Notes: a model not told the origin generated them from the sequence alone. 64,000 bases of DNA from Takakia lepidozioides (GCA_030704615.1 CM060731.1:17918001-17982000); one strand, 5' to 3'; shown: positions 1 to 12,916, counted from the stretch's first letter. Program-made: numbers and translations.

Positions 1-317
1 AAGACAAGATTGTCCCAACGAGGAGCCAGTTCCAGTTGTAGCATGAGCATTCAATTCTTCTTGGATCTAATAAATTGTAACGTAATGTCACGAGTTAATT
101 ATCTACTTAAGTCTTCCACTTGCACTCTTTATGAACCCTTTTGCTCTACTAAAAAGGCAGCTGTGCTGATTACTCCAGAGTAAAAAGCTGCTGTAGGATT
201 TCCCAATGGATACTAAAAGCATTCATCTAAAAATCGCTCCAAAAGTTCTTCGCAAACAAAGAAACAAGCAATTCCGTGGGATTGGAAGGCACCAGGGGAG
301 AGAGAAAGATCGGTCAC

Positions 318-1134
318 CTCCCCGAAAATCGCTTCGCCAGCCATCCCCCAGGAAGCTGACTGAGAGCATAACCCCAGAAGAAGGACGACTGGACCAGGCC
401 CGCTGTTGATGAATTCCACCCCAGCTGATGGGAAATAGGTATGATGGCCACGCTCATGTTCACCTGTCCCTCGGACATGCCCCAATACTCTGTCATAACT
501 GGTGGTTCGTCTCTCTGCTGCTGGGAGCCATGTTTTGGTCCAGGAAGCACACCAGGAATAAACTCGTAACCATAATGCGACACGATATCATGCAAAAGAA
601 AACAGGGAGAGGATTTGAGAGAGTTGAAGGGACCTTATCCATGTTGCAAATTACGAATGCAAGAGACGTGGTCACAATCAGCTTGTATCTTTGAGGGAGA
701 CGGTTCCAAAATCCTTGAGGAACAACTTCCAAATTACTTGTTGTGGAGTCAGGTTTATAGTCCGAGTTCTCATCTTCCTCTTCGTCCTTTACGAATGTCT
801 CCTTGAAAGGTACCTTTGGCCGAGACGCAAAGGCTTTGCCTGCTTGGTGGCGAAGGGTCTGAGATACAAATATAGAAGATAACGACGAAGAGTACCTTTG
901 TCTCAAGGTTGAGTTTATATCTCTCCAGATCCCACCTTCGCCATTGTGTACATCATGGTATACTACCTGCCTTGACAAACGTCTCTGTGATTGTGAGCTA
1001 TTTTGTACCCTAACTTTCGAACCGAGGAATCTGATGGTTTGAGCTCCAATTTGAATCACAGTGCAGGAATGCAGAGTAACGGGATTCACACGTATGCCTT
1101 CCATGCTGCGCTTCCAGCGATGAGAGAAAGCCAA
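318..1134 (-). CDS. PHT4: PHT4-type plastid anion/phosphate transporter, 5' part
   Basis: This is the N-terminal part of a major-facilitator transporter of the plant PHT4/ANTR family, which moves phosphate or other anions across plastid membranes. Exon 1 runs 1134-634 and ends in ICNMDK. After a GT-AG intron, exon 2 runs 463-318 and begins VNMSVAIIPISHQLGW, followed by SSFFWGYALSQLPGGW, the first membrane segments of the family. Exon 2 ends in SG plus AG of a split codon before a GTGACC donor. The roughly 140 residues before the first membrane segment are rich in Ser and Arg and then in acidic residues, which fits a plastid transit peptide plus linker. The remaining ten or so helices must lie beyond the left edge; I could not place exon 3 in bases 1-317. 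The start is the first ATG of the open frame. Confidence 0.85.
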
Positions 1135-3014
1135 GGCAGAGCACCTGCGTATAATGCACAGATTGATTTAACTCCAGGAAAAGGAGAGGTTGGAAGCAAT
1201 TTCCAGTTCCAGTCTTGAAGCAATTCTCGTCTTTTGAACGAATACAGGCCAACGATTAAGCACAGATGGACCTTGACCCTCTTAAAATTCGATTCCAAGT
1301 CTGCGGCTCTCAAACCATAACTTATGACTATGTGGCGGAGTGTCAGGGGCTCAAGTTTTCCACAATCGCACACGGTGTAAGAATCCTGTCCGATACACAA
1401 TCCCACCAAACCCGAGTGTCTATTCTCCCCCTAGAACTCTGAATTTGGATGACTAACAGCAGATCAAGGACACCGAAAACGTTGGATACTCTCAGTGGTT
1501 CGCATTGAAACCTAGAATATCGTTTTGTCAAAGCCTAGTGCAATCTTTTAGCGGATACGTGTGCTGAGTCTCTATGAGCGGCTGAATCCAACAAGAAAAC
1601 ATTTATCCACATCCCGGTAAAGCAGTTGACCATATCGCACAGGTTGACCTCGGGGGTATATACTAAACTCCCCCGACCCCCGTGTGACCACGTTTCACAG
1701 TTTGATCTGTGCTGGTCCGAGCTGCGTGCCTCAATGTTGGCGGCAGCCTTATCGGGGGCGAACTTTAGGGCTGGGTCATGGCAGCCAGCTGCTGATGAGA
1801 GACACGGATGGATAACTCTCATACGGGTCGGTATGAGAGTGCTTGTTTGTTCTACAAAATGGTGAAGGCAAACAGCATCTGCTCGAGTGTGGATGCCTTC
1901 CGATCTCCAGCCGACGACTGTTTGGTCTGGGGATGAACACGTTATTCAAAGGATCGCAGCTATACGGATCTTTCAACTTTTGAGAGCAAGGAGAGACCTC
2001 ACAGGAAGAAAACAAGAGCACGTATACAGACATCTTTACATATAGACCAGCAACAAAAGTATTAGTTACAATACTGAGGATGGAAGGAGGGAAACCACTG
2101 AATTAAGGATGTAGCCGGTGCATCCCTCGTGAGGAGCTCTGAACCACTAAGACAGATGTTGAAATGGAGGTAAGCATGATGTGTATTGGTTAATGATAGA
2201 CAGAAGCACATATCTGTACAAGAGATCTAAATAAGACTGGTGCTAGAAGGCTGTCAGGGAACATATTGGGGGAGGGTGACAGTTATGTGCCTGGACTCAT
2301 ATAGCACATTTCATGACTCTTACTGTTGATGACGAAAGTGCATACACCCTTTGCAACTAGACTAAATTACAGACAGAAAGTGTGATGAACAAGATGTACC
2401 CATGCATGGCCAATGCTGCTCCAGCCCGACTGCTTTGATACTCGACGGACCAGATAATAGGGCATCTAAATTACTTTCACTGGGGAAACACCTACTCATG
2501 GTAGGACAACCCATTAACTGTCAGTTTAAGCAACTGGAGGTACACCTAATAATAAGAATGGAAGTGCAGAGGAGACTTCTGACTTACAATTGATCAGTAC
2601 TGAAGAAAAGGGCACATACACAGTAGAAAATTGAACAACAGTTTTAGAGCTACATACATCCGACAGCAAGCATAGTGCTTTCATGGCTCTTGCAACAAGA
2701 GTCGACATTTGTCAGTAAGGAACAAATCAAGCCCCACCAATTAGGGGTAAAAAATGGTTTTGTGAGTTTGTGAAGTATATACACCCAGTAACACCCTCAA
2801 CTAACCACATCAAGCTTTATCGCTGGAGCTATTCCCTAATCAACAACATGCATGAATCCCATGCCCCAAGAGGGCTTGCCTTGGGAGTGGTAAGTGTCTA
2901 GGCTGTCTGAATGAAAATTTCAGTAATACCTTGCCTCAGACTACAAACAGAACTTCTATTTACATAGTTACTGTGGGTTTTTCTTCTATTCCTCCAGTCA
3001 CATCACCTTCCAAT
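1135..3014. other. Intergenic, no gene recognised
   Basis: This stretch holds the upstream region of the PHT4 gene and the 3' flank of the TIGR01589-family gene, both on the minus strand. Several short open frames occur on both strands, but none matches a family I know or shows consistent codon use. Nothing is supported here. Confidence 0.5.
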
Positions 3015-3633
3015 CTAAGGTGAGAGGAATTTACACGGGTGATCGGACACCTTGCAAGGTCCTCGTAGAAGCTCAGAGCATTCACCAATCTTCTGAGCGC
3101 ACAACTTCTGTGTGGTTTCCTCCAGCGCTTTGCAGAAGTTGAGGGCATCCGTGTCATTTCGGTGCTGAGAGTACTCTAAAAAGAACTCTTTGTTCTCCTT
3201 TTCCAGCTCTTTCCATACTGCACAGCAGCAACAATTGATGGTAGTTTCTCAGATGAATGCTTCAAGGCAAGCCAGCTGTAATAATATGTGGCGGTCTTTA
3301 ATAAGGCTAAATGTCCAGCCAATGTAAACAAGATGCAAGAAAACTGTCAATGACCCTCTGCTCAATCTTGAAGCTATTCCTTATAACTCATCAGCATCTC
3401 TTGTTAGCTAGAGGGAAATTATGTCCCTTGCTCATTGTTTGTCACATATGCCTATGAAAAGAGCACCAGATCTAGAGTGTAAGGATACGACACAGGCAGG
3501 CGAAAAAGGATGCAAATGCACACATACCAGTTAAAGTGATGACAGGCTTCACGTTGGCATACTTGGCAAGGGTCTTCACACAGTCATCACGGTCCATGTG
3601 CAGCAGTAGACATCTCTCTATCAAGTGCTGCAC
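3015..3633 (-). CDS. Plant-specific TIGR01589-domain protein, 3' exons
   Basis: Two exons join in phase. The first is 3633-3528 (VQHLIERCLLLHMDRDDCV then KTLAKYANVKPVITLT). The second is 3217-3015 (VWKELEKENKEFFLEYSQ and on to a TAG stop after CKFLSP). The V codon is split by the intron. The pattern 'V-Q-x-L-I-E-R-C-L ... V-W-x-x-L-E-x-E-N-x-x-F-F' is the signature of the uncharacterised plant-specific domain TIGR01589, whose function is unknown. In relatives the domain is followed by a Gln/Met-rich helix (about IMEFNELLEQ). Here the text after FFLEYSQ differs (HRNDTDALNFCKALEETTQ) and the protein ends about 50 residues later, so the tail is divergent. The 5' exons should lie between 3634 and about 4950, but I could not identify them. 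Confidence 0.7.
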
Positions 3634-5230
3634 CTGCACAGCACCCATTCATTTTGGTCAGAAAAAGGTTGAAACCTCCACCACTTCACCTCTCAACGAG
3701 CTCATGCTGCTTCATGTCAAAGAATGTGATGAAACCCAAACCTTCTCACTAGAGTCTTGACAAGTACTACAGACAGCAGCTCTGTGCACAATCTTGTCTG
3801 TGAATACCACCTTCCTTTCTCACCGACAGAACACACCTGCAACTACAGATTCATTTGTAACTAATCTGGCGGTAAAAATCATCCCTCTCAATCTCCAAGA
3901 AATTATGACTCCACAAAGTCTTCCAACACTACCCTGTAAAAGGTGCCAGATGAATGGCAATGAGACCGAACAAGTCTGTATGTAGCCAATCACTGCGATC
4001 AGGTATACAAAGCACACTGCACAAAGCCCAAACCCAACAAATTCACAGTGGGACTAACATTCCCCTTGGAGCACGCTCCCCTCTCAAGCACGATCCTCAA
4101 GAGTTGCGCAGTTAAGCTGCACAAGATACCCTGAGGGCGTAGGATTTTGATGAATAGACAAGAAGGAAATATCTACTACCATGAGGATGTACGAATACGA
4201 GACATCGCCTCTCTCTTTAGAGGAAGAGTGCGTTGGCGTTGGAGCCCTCATTGTGTTCTCTTCCAGCTTGAACTCACTTTCAGAAGCGACAACAATGTGC
4301 GAAATACTTCCAAGCAGCTGCGATCCACACTAGCTCGTATCTGATAGCCGCTTGCTGAGGATTCCGGTGGAAAGGGCCTGACAGGATAGATGAACAATAG
4401 AAATCACCGGTAAATAGAGATCCGCCAAATGATGCCCCGCGTGCTCAGCAAAGGTGTGGGAAAACCTCCAACCAGCTCAGACTCAGACTCCAGAGCTCGA
4501 TCAGATGCCCGCCTTGACCCAACAGACTCAAAGAATGCGGCTTCAACTTTGCTCAAAAGCTTGTACCCATTAAATCACCCCCACAGAGAACGCCGCCAAA
4601 CGATATTTTGAATCCTCAAGAGAACCCAAAAACCAAAATCTGAGCGTCACAGATGCAGGAGACGACGACACTGCATGGACGGCAGAGCAAGCTGGAGATT
4701 CAGTGAGCGAAAAAGCCAAAAGTATGTCCAAGCAGGCAGCAAAAGAGCAGATTACCGAAAGCACAGACCTAATCCGTGGGCCACAAGGCGTGGAAGAGAA
4801 GCAGACACGAAGAGAGAGGCGGGCAGGAGAAGCTACATACTCTGCATCGCTGCCGCGCCCTCGCTGTTCATACTCTCTAGACTTGTTTCTGCCGTCCTCT
4901 AGATTCTCTGCCTTAACACGTGTCCCCAACACGTGCGAGATTCCGGGTCTCCTGGGTTGCCCCTAACCCCGCAACCGCGGTCCCTGTCAGCGGTCTCTCT
5001 CATGCATACGGCATGACATGCATACATACGTATGTCATTCATGACATCACCGTCTCACATCCACATCCGATATGGACATCCACATACATGGGTTATGCAT
5101 ACTCCTCTTTCCTTCCACCTCAAATTTTTTTTTTTCTGTATTTTGCGTAAGCATATTATGACTTAAGTTTATTATTTTTTAATAATTTTCTCTATGTTCT
5201 CCTCGGATTTTAACTTACATCCATCATATA
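3634..5230. other. Probable 5' exons and promoter of the TIGR01589 gene, unresolved
   Basis: The first coding exon of the minus-strand TIGR01589-domain gene must lie here, because the exon at 3633 starts in mid-protein behind a good acceptor (CTGTGCAG). No reading frame gives the expected short Ser/Arg-rich leader convincingly. Bases 5100-5230 become strongly A/T-rich. No other gene is seen. Confidence 0.4.
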
Positions 5231-5235
5231 TATTA

Positions 5236-5290
5236 GTAAAATTTGAGGCCTCCGTCCCTCTTCTCTAAAATTTAAAAATTTAAAAACTAA
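5236..5290 (+). repeat. Orphan LINE 3' tail
   Basis: A short block (AAAATTTGAGGCCTCCGTCC and an A-rich tail) closely resembles the 3' end of the LINE remnant at 6719-6770 (AAAGTTTATCAAGGCCACCG, then CCCTCC and an A/T-rich tail). It looks like the surviving 3' end of another, 5'-truncated copy of the same family. Confidence 0.5.
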
Positions 5291-5299
5291 AAACATTAT

Positions 5300-5362
5300 T
5301 ATTCAAAGTTTATTATTTATTACTTTATTACTTTATTATTTATTATTTTATTTTATTTTTTA
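5300..5362. repeat. A/T-rich simple repeat (TTTATTA-like)
   Basis: Low-complexity TTTATTA/TTATTTA units sit between the orphan LINE tail and the next LINE remnant. This is probably an expanded poly(A)/target-site region of the retroelements. Confidence 0.7.
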
Positions 5363-5379
5363 GGAAGGCCGATGGAAGG

Positions 5380-6790
5380 GCCAGAATTGTATTAAAAAGG
5401 GTGAGGAAAAAATAACCTCGAGTACAACACTAGTAATCTCTGCTTCAAGGGAAAAACTCCATGAACTGGTCCCCATCCAAGTGATTGATGAAAACAGGAG
5501 GCCTAATCCAGTGCCTCAACTAGGGTAGGAGGATAACTGGGCATTACACTCCGAATTTTCATTGGTTTTTGTCTCACCCACTGGCAGGCTTACAGTTCAA
5601 TCTAGGAGAATGTACCTGGATGGATTAAGAAAAAAAACCTTTCTTTGCTTTACTCAGTCAGATTAGGGTACTCCTTCAGATGCCCCAAACTATCTTTTTG
5701 GTAGAAATGGCAACACAAATGGAGGGACAACATTCAGGGTCTGGGTGTCTGGAAGCAAATCTGGAAACACATCTGGAGAAAAGACAGATCTGCCAAAATG
5801 TTAGCCTTCCTCTTGAAAATAGCTCATAGAGTTCCGTCAGTCAAAAGGTCCATGGATGTCGACAACACTTTGTGCTCTGTATGTCAAACTGAACCTGGAT
5901 CCTTGGACTAGCATTGTTTGTTTCAATGCCAAGGTCCTCATCACATCTGGACAAAGGTGCTCAACTCCTTTGCCAATAGGTAAAGGCTGCCTTCCTCTCC
6001 TCCCCCCTCACTTCCTCTGCTGAATTACTGTGCAGATGCTGACTTCATTAACTGTCCTGTTTGGTCTTATCTGAGAGCTCACACTCTATGGAATCTGTGG
6101 AAGGCCAAGTCATGTGCTTGGGTTCATGAGGGACGGCCCCCCAGCATCAGGTCTGCATTGTTTAACATTAACTTTGACCTAATGATTGAGGGGAAAAAGG
6201 CTTGGGAGTCCGTCTGTGCAGCTCCTCCCCGAGCTTCGGATCAACGCAGGGGCCAGCTTCTCAAGGAATTCGACATCACAGCTTGGGGCAAGAGCAGTCT
6301 GCTCTGCTACCGCATTTCCAACACACATGTTCAATGGAAAGACACCATCCCCTCGCAAATGGCAAATCCCTAATGGAAGGGGAAGAAGGTGACTTCACTG
6401 GCGTCATAGGGCTAGAGATCAGAAATTTAAGTTGTAGCTTAAGTTTTGAGTACCCGGTATCCTTCACTGGTTCGTGGATTCTTGTGTCCTGAATGGCCTT
6501 AGTGCTGTAGGCCTTACTTAGTCTGCTCCAATCCTAGCCCCCCAACCACATCCCCTTGCCCCCCATCATCTTCTCCTTTCTAGTATAGTTCGTGGTGTAT
6601 AGTTTGTGGTTATGGAGTAGCTTCCCCACCCTAACCCTCCACGGCCTTAGGGGTGGTTATTTTTTCCACCTGGACTTCCACATTTTGTATTTATCGGACG
6701 TTTTTGTCCAATATGACATAAAGTTTATCAAGGCCACCGTCCCTCCTTTGTTTAAAAAATAAAAATAAATAAGTTTTCAAAACAAAAAAA
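5380..6790 (+). pseudogene. Dead LINE retrotransposon, C-terminal zf-RVT part
   Basis: From 5747 one frame reads VWKQIWKHIWRKDRSAKMLA, then FLLKIAHRVPSVKRSMDVDN, TLCSVCQTEPGSLD, a TAG stop, and HCLFQCQGPHHIWTKVL. This is the zinc-binding domain that follows reverse transcriptase in plant LINEs (zf-RVT: C-x2-C, then H/C and C, with 'iW' motifs). A further segment (LWNLWKAKSCAWVHEGRPPS to WESV, ending at a TAA at 6373) matches the usual LINE C-terminus. The RT itself is absent or unrecognisable upstream. The 3' untranslated part ends in an A-rich tail near 6790. The in-frame stop and missing RT show that the copy is dead and 5'-truncated. The left border is approximate. Confidence 0.75.
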
Positions 6791-9700
6791 CAAACCATAA
6801 GCGGGTATTGAGGGCTGGTGCGTTTATAGGTACATTTGCACCAATTCGATAAACTACCTGTCTATTCATACATTTATAAATATTGAATACACTTCAAATA
6901 ATCACTTGCAAACCAGAACATATTAAATACTTAAAGAATAATTTAATATTTTATTTTTTTGTGGTTCACCAACAAACGACCATATATAAACTCTAACTCA
7001 ACCAGGGTTTCGCGAGGCAAAACCTTAAGTAGTATAGCCAACAACCTTAAACCTATAGCAGCGGGGGTGGCAAATTTCGGATTGAGAAACATTTGGAGAT
7101 ATAGCCAGAAACCTAAAGAGCGGTGGTTTTCACATGGAGAAACCCTTAAGGTACGTTCACACTTGTGGATATGTTCGCCGGTAGCGCCGTGAATAGCTAC
7201 CTTCGATCACACCACAACCCCCATCGCGGTTAGTAGGTGACGTGGCATGCCCCTATTAACACTCCTATCACCGGTGGTAGCGCCTGTTGTTACGTTATCA
7301 ATATGGTTCATACAATCATTCTCTTCCATAGATTTGCGATGCTATCACCGCTGGTAAACTATCAGCTCAAATTCACAGCGAGTAAAGTACCAAACTCCCG
7401 CGTGCGCCTTCAGCTTGCACCGCTCTGCTAGCTTGCATGCAAGAATCTCTATGACATCGCTACAACGGGAGACCGCAACAACATTAGAATGGAGGATAGA
7501 AGCACCACCGAACCTCCAAGCGCCTCTGCGGGAGGAGGAAAAGGCACCGTTCCAGCAGGAAGAGGAAGGCGTTCGTATGGCGTTCGTTTGCGCTTCATAA
7601 CAAGATAGTAGATAATCATGTGTTTGTAATAGAACCTGGATAAAATGTGCTAGCATTACGATCTTGAGCGGCCTCATCTTTGCGAAATTTGCTCAAACAG
7701 ACTCTCAACTGCTCAAATGGATTCCACCGATTGTGATTGATTGCTCAAATGGATGCCACCGAATGGCCGATTGCTCAAGCAATTTGCAGCAAAAGACAAT
7801 TCAAATCAAAGATGAAAATCAAGAGATCTCAAAGCTCCAAGGAAAATTGCTAAATCACTATGATCATGACTGTGCTCGGCATTTCTTGATCGGTTGTCGT
7901 CAACAGCCTTCATCCTGTCGTCGCTATTTTCCGCCACAGCACCATGAACAGAGGGTAGGAACATGGATAAGTACATATGTGATAGGGTATCAATGTGCCT
8001 TGGTATGAACAGAAGTAGCGGTAGATAAGTAGTGTCAATTTTTTTTGGTTGAAACCCTAATCCGTGATGGTAACGCTACACAAAAATCCCGACACCCAAC
8101 AATCCCACATCCAAAATTAGACCAATATGAGTAGTCTTAGTTGCATAATATACATGTTCTGATATTCATAGGCTTTATAGGATTTAGGATAATGTTCCGA
8201 CATATTCTATGGCATATTCAATGGAAATCTCTCCGGGTGTAGTTATATTTTCCCATTCTTTTGCTCCTCTCTGATATTGATCCATTATGGACTGTTTTTC
8301 CTTGAGAAAGTATATCTCAAAAAATAGTTTTAGGGTCAGAGTTTCGTCCCGCGAAATTATGCACGGGTGAGGTGAGGACCTTAATGCGACCTAAAGTCTC
8401 ACCGCCCACTCTCGTGCCTACTAAACAAAGGATTTGGTATCGTGTGAGCACAACATAAAGAAAATCCACGCCTACAGGGTAACATATTTATCAGGTATAG
8501 GGGTTACTTATTCATTATGTGATGTAACTAGTGAACCGCTGGAAATAGTTTTGCAGGTTTATGAGTTTCGCAAATTATTGTTTCGCTGTAGAATATTCTT
8601 TGGGTATCGGGGGAATTTGCAGAATATGCCCTCGTGCTCACGTGAGCATGCTCGCGCCGGGGTGAGCATTACCCAACCTCCGGTTTTTGGGCGCGCGTAT
8701 GGCAGCCATACTTGAGGTTTGTTCGCTTGATAGAGGCATTTCCTTCAGTGTGCGCCTCGTATCTCCAATCCTATGAGTTGGCTACTATACCCCAAGCAAC
8801 CCTGCGATGGAACCCAGACCCCATGTTCATGATGGGAATATTTCGGCCTTCCCTCAAGACACGCTGCACACAATCTGGATCCCTCTTCAAGTTGGCCCCT
8901 CGCTTCTGTTCTTATTGCCTTCTTTTGACAACGACTTTTTGTTGCTTTGCGGCGGGCTCAAGCCATATCTATTTTGCGTCGAGCAGAGGTGGCTGGTACG
9001 GGTTCATCCGCCCTCCCACCCATTTTTTAACATCATGGGTTTCCACTTTCTGATTTGCAAAGGAACGGCCTGGATATCATATCACAGTGAAATCATATCA
9101 ATTTTATATCTTTACTATAATTCATGAAACAAATTACATCTTATTTCTTTTTTATTTACTAATCGATGAAAATTATTCACATTCTTTCCTGATCATTCTA
9201 TCCTTGCGAACTAGCTAAACTGTCCATTTAAGGTTCGTCTACCTTATTTTTGGTTGTGCACTTGAGATTTTGCTTTTTGTCAAGAACTCGAATCATTTCT
9301 TTCTCATGTTGTGCAGTAGGCTTTGTAAATTCACTGGACGTTAAAGAAACTTTGTCATGTTTGAGATGTTTTGCTGTCATGTATAATCAAGAATGTATTT
9401 TGGTTTTTAATAAAATTACACAAATGGGGAACCGATCCTTTTTTTTTTCAATTTTTTCTTAATTCTTTCTTTTAAATATAATAAGTAATATTAAAATCTT
9501 CTAGGTAGGTATCATTTCATCTAATGGGTGGTCCAAGCATTCACCCGCACCGTTCTGGTAGTTGCCAAGTGTGGAGCCCATATGCAAATCCATTCAAACA
9601 GAACGAATGATTGGAGCGCCGTATGCCTGAGTCATATTTGTAATCGCGACTAAGCTTCTAAAGGCCGTTACACTACGAAACGACATTCACGACCACAATT

Positions 9701-9950
9701 AAATAAAAAATGCTCAAAGTACTACTACAATGGCCGACTTGCCATCCATTTCCTTTTCAAGCCTAGTCATACTGTCACCTACATCCAATACCCCATTCTA
9801 CTCTCCATACATACAATACCCCATTCCTTAACATGCTTGTGATTGGAAGGACCCCAAGGAGGAATATTTGGAACTTAGCTTTGCTGCATGTTTCCCAGCA
9901 AAGGCAACCCTGCAACGTGGCCAACATGTCCTTCACAACACTATCCTTGT
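6791..9950. other. Gene-poor, A/T-rich stretch; nothing recognised
   Basis: More than 3 kb without a supportable gene. Open frames here are short, conflict between strands, and match no family I know. A small imperfect duplication (TTGCTCAAATGGAT and TTGCTCAAACAGAC type units) occurs at 7690-7785. The region separates two LINE remnants and may consist of older, unrecognisable repeats. Confidence 0.45.
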
Positions 9951-10046
9951 ACCTCAAGCCTGGATCCACAATGTACTAGAGCTGATGTGGAGCTGCTGAC
10001 GAGGACCTGGGAGAGATGACAAGGATATGGGAGAGTTGAAAATAAG

Positions 10047-11012
10047 ATGGGAGAGTTGACAAGGGAGAGAGAGAAAGAATCGATAAGTACGATGAGCGGC
10101 GTCGCCACCAGACCTCGGCAAGGCCTGCAGCGCTGCCAACTTAGTGGAGGTGTTGGCAGTAGCGACAGCGGTAGCAGCGCTAAGCGAGCAAGCGGCCGTT
10201 GTGCAACAGTGGGCCCCACGCCGGTCAGGCGGCCTCGATCAGCTCGTCCCCCAGCTCGTTCAGCCCCGACGCCGTACATGCAGCCAACTCCAGCCCTCAC
10301 CACAACCCCTTTACTGCCTATTCCACCATCCCTGGCAGTTCGCTCCCTAGAGCAACGAGAGGTGCTGAACACAGCCGCAACTGCTCCTATTGGAAGACCC
10401 CAACGCCAACGTATCCCTACCCCTAGCTCACATGTTCCTGATGCGCACCAGAGTCCAAGCTCTAGACACCAAGTTCAAGAAGAGTCGTCATCTTCACAAC
10501 GGTCTTCTCCACCGCTGATTCCAGGTTCTTCCATTGGCGCCCCACCGACCGAAGAACTCCCACAGTGTCTGTTGAGTCCTCCCCCACTGCGCCTCTCAGG
10601 TAGGGTTCGAGGTTCCACGCCAGTCATTTCTCCTCCAGGTTCTCCATCCCATTCTCGGCAGCGGCTTCAAGGCAGCCCAACTCCTCTTGGTAATGAGCCT
10701 CTCCACGTGCCTTCTTCTCCAGTTGTGCAGCCTGCATTGCCGACCCCATCACTCTTACCCCAACAGCAGGCGCCTCTCCCATCAGACCGTACCCCGTGCC
10801 CAGCTTGCGGTCGTCTTTTCGCGCGCATCAGAGGGCTTGCGCGACACCAGCGCACGTGTGCGGCTCTTCATCAGTTAGCCCAGTGTCTTGCACGCGCCAC
10901 CTCCTGCCTCTACTTGGCATTGGCTTTCAGCGCTAGATGTTCTGGGCGCATTTCAGCTAGGACTGCCAAGGCCTCGTCTTTATACAAGAATTCCGGTGGC
11001 ACTACGTCATGA
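10047..11012 (+). pseudogene. LINE N-terminal zinc-finger region
   Basis: This open frame of 321 codons is low in complexity (Ser, Pro, Arg, Gln) up to about residue 245. It then carries one finger with C-x2-C-x12-H-x3-C spacing at about residues 250-270, as in the DNA-binding N-termini of site-selective non-LTR elements. After the finger the frame breaks, and the protein continues in another frame from about 11089 (FLSGDWESLQDEHQ ... GKYSRAAKALAPSSPAPPSP), a linker seen before RT in such elements. Confidence 0.6.
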
Positions 11013-11444
11013 GGTCCAACTGGCACTCCGTCTACCCTTAGACAGGCTGGCTCGTGATCCTGATGATATACCAACATGATATCTTTTCTTGTTATTTCCT
11101 CAGTGGTGTTTGGTTTTGCCCCCTCGTGGCGGTCAGTCAGGGCACAGAGAGACGCGCATCCGTCTTCGCCGTTTTTTATCTGGAGATTGGGAGAGTCTGC
11201 AAGATGAGCATCAATTACGGGCACTAGCCCTTGCGGCACACGCCCCTCCCACTTCCTCCACGCAGCCACCCTCATCGGCCCACAGGCGACTTCGTCATAG
11301 TCTCATGTTAGGCCATGTTGGCAAGTACTCACGCGCGGCCAAGGCTTTAGCACCTTCCTCACCAGCGCCTCCATCACCGGATACTGTCACTGCCCTCGAA
11401 GCCCTTCACCCATCAGCTCAGGATATTCTGCCGCTTTTGTTGAG

Positions 11445-12916
11445 GACTTCGAGCCAGACCAGGATCTCAAGCTAGATCGGGAGGTCTTCACTCAGGCCTT
11501 CACGCGAAGTCCCCATCTTGTAGCGGCAGGTCCTTCCGGTCTTCTGTATGAGCACTTACGCACAAGACTCTGCTAGTGGCTTCTCTCAGCTATTTCAGAT
11601 TTGCTCCTTTATTGCTGCTGGCCGTATCCCTGCCCCAGTGGCCCGTCTCCTTGGGGCCTCCAGATTGTTGGCTAAGAGCAAACCCTCAAGGTACTGGCAT
11701 CCGCCCTATTGCAGTTGGAGAGGTTCTTTACCGCCTTGTCAGCCGCTCACTTTGTCTTTAGTTTCGAGATGCCTTCTCCGGACACCTCTTTCCGCACCAG
11801 TTCGGGGTCGCCACTCCAGGCGGTTGCGAGGTGGTGGTTCAGGGGATTCGTGCAGCTCTTGATCTTCATCCGGATTGGGTGGTTCTCCAGGTCGACGTCA
11901 CCAACGCTTTCAACACTATGTCATGAGCGGCTATCTTTTAGGAGCTCCGTTCAGCCGGAGGAGACTTCCACCAGCTCATTCCGTTTGTTCGATTATTCTA
12001 TGCATCCACCACTCCCCTATACTACAGTCATCATTCTCGCCTAGGTGAGTGCTCCATCATTCAGTTCAAGGTTGGCACCCGCCAAGGCGACCGTTTAGGA
12101 TGACCTTTGTTTGCCATGGCTCATGTCCGCGCCCTCACAGCTTCTACACAAGTTCACTCATCTTGTCTTTTTCCGTTGGTGACAGATGACACGCACATTG
12201 TAGGCCCTGCATCACAGGTACTTTCAGCTTACTATCATTTTGTCACCCAACTCTCTGCCGTGGGCCTTTCAATGCAACCTCGCAAATGTGTGGTGTGGTC
12301 TCCGTCCGGTCTCCCTGCAAATTTTGTCATCCTTGCTCACTTCATTGCTCCGCCCAATGACATCAGAATCATGGGAGTGCCTTTTGGCACCACCCAGTTC
12401 ACAACGTCCTTCTTGGAAGATGCACTCCACCAGGATGCCACCCACGCCGATCTCCTTCCTAGGCTCGGAGATGTACAGGTAGCATATGGAATCTTGACCA
12501 AATGTTTCCTTCAGCGTCCCTCATATCTCTTGCGCACTGTTCCACCCAGCCCAGATTTCCTACACCTCTTATCTGGGTTTGATACTACCATGATGACTAT
12601 CTTCGGGAGATTGTTAGGACCAGGAGCTCTGGAGGGTGCTCAGGGACTTTTGCCACGACAGCAAGCCACTTTGCCCGTCTCTTCTGGTGGTGTGGATCTT
12701 TTGTCCACTGTCACTACCGCCCCGTCAGCTTTCCTCGGCAGTTGGGCATTGGTGGCGCCAGCCCTCGCTTCACGATTTCTCTGTGACCATCGTCCCATCC
12801 TTATGGACGCCGTTGCACATGTCGACAGTGGCATTTTACCCTTCCAACAGCATCTCCGCTCTGCACGATATCTTCTTCCGGCACCGGCGCGAGCATGTCT
12901 ACCACCATTTGAGTAG
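11445..12916 (+). pseudogene. LINE reverse transcriptase, frameshifted
   Basis: Conserved RT blocks appear in order but in different frames up to about 11700. From 11879 to 13684 one frame is kept, interrupted by TGA, TAG, TGA and TAG (the last at 12914-12916). Key blocks are QVDVTNAFNTM (first catalytic Asp), GTRQGDRLG (primer-grip side) and TDDTHIVGP (catalytic DD, with T replacing the usual Y/F-A). Thumb-like text follows to 12913. Three of the four stops can be explained by one C-to-T change from CGA or CAG. Confidence 0.75.

Noticed and set aside
4570-4932. 120-codon minus-strand open frame upstream of the TIGR01589 gene
   Set aside because: No recognisable domain, and the composition is not that of the expected leader exon; probably 5' flank.
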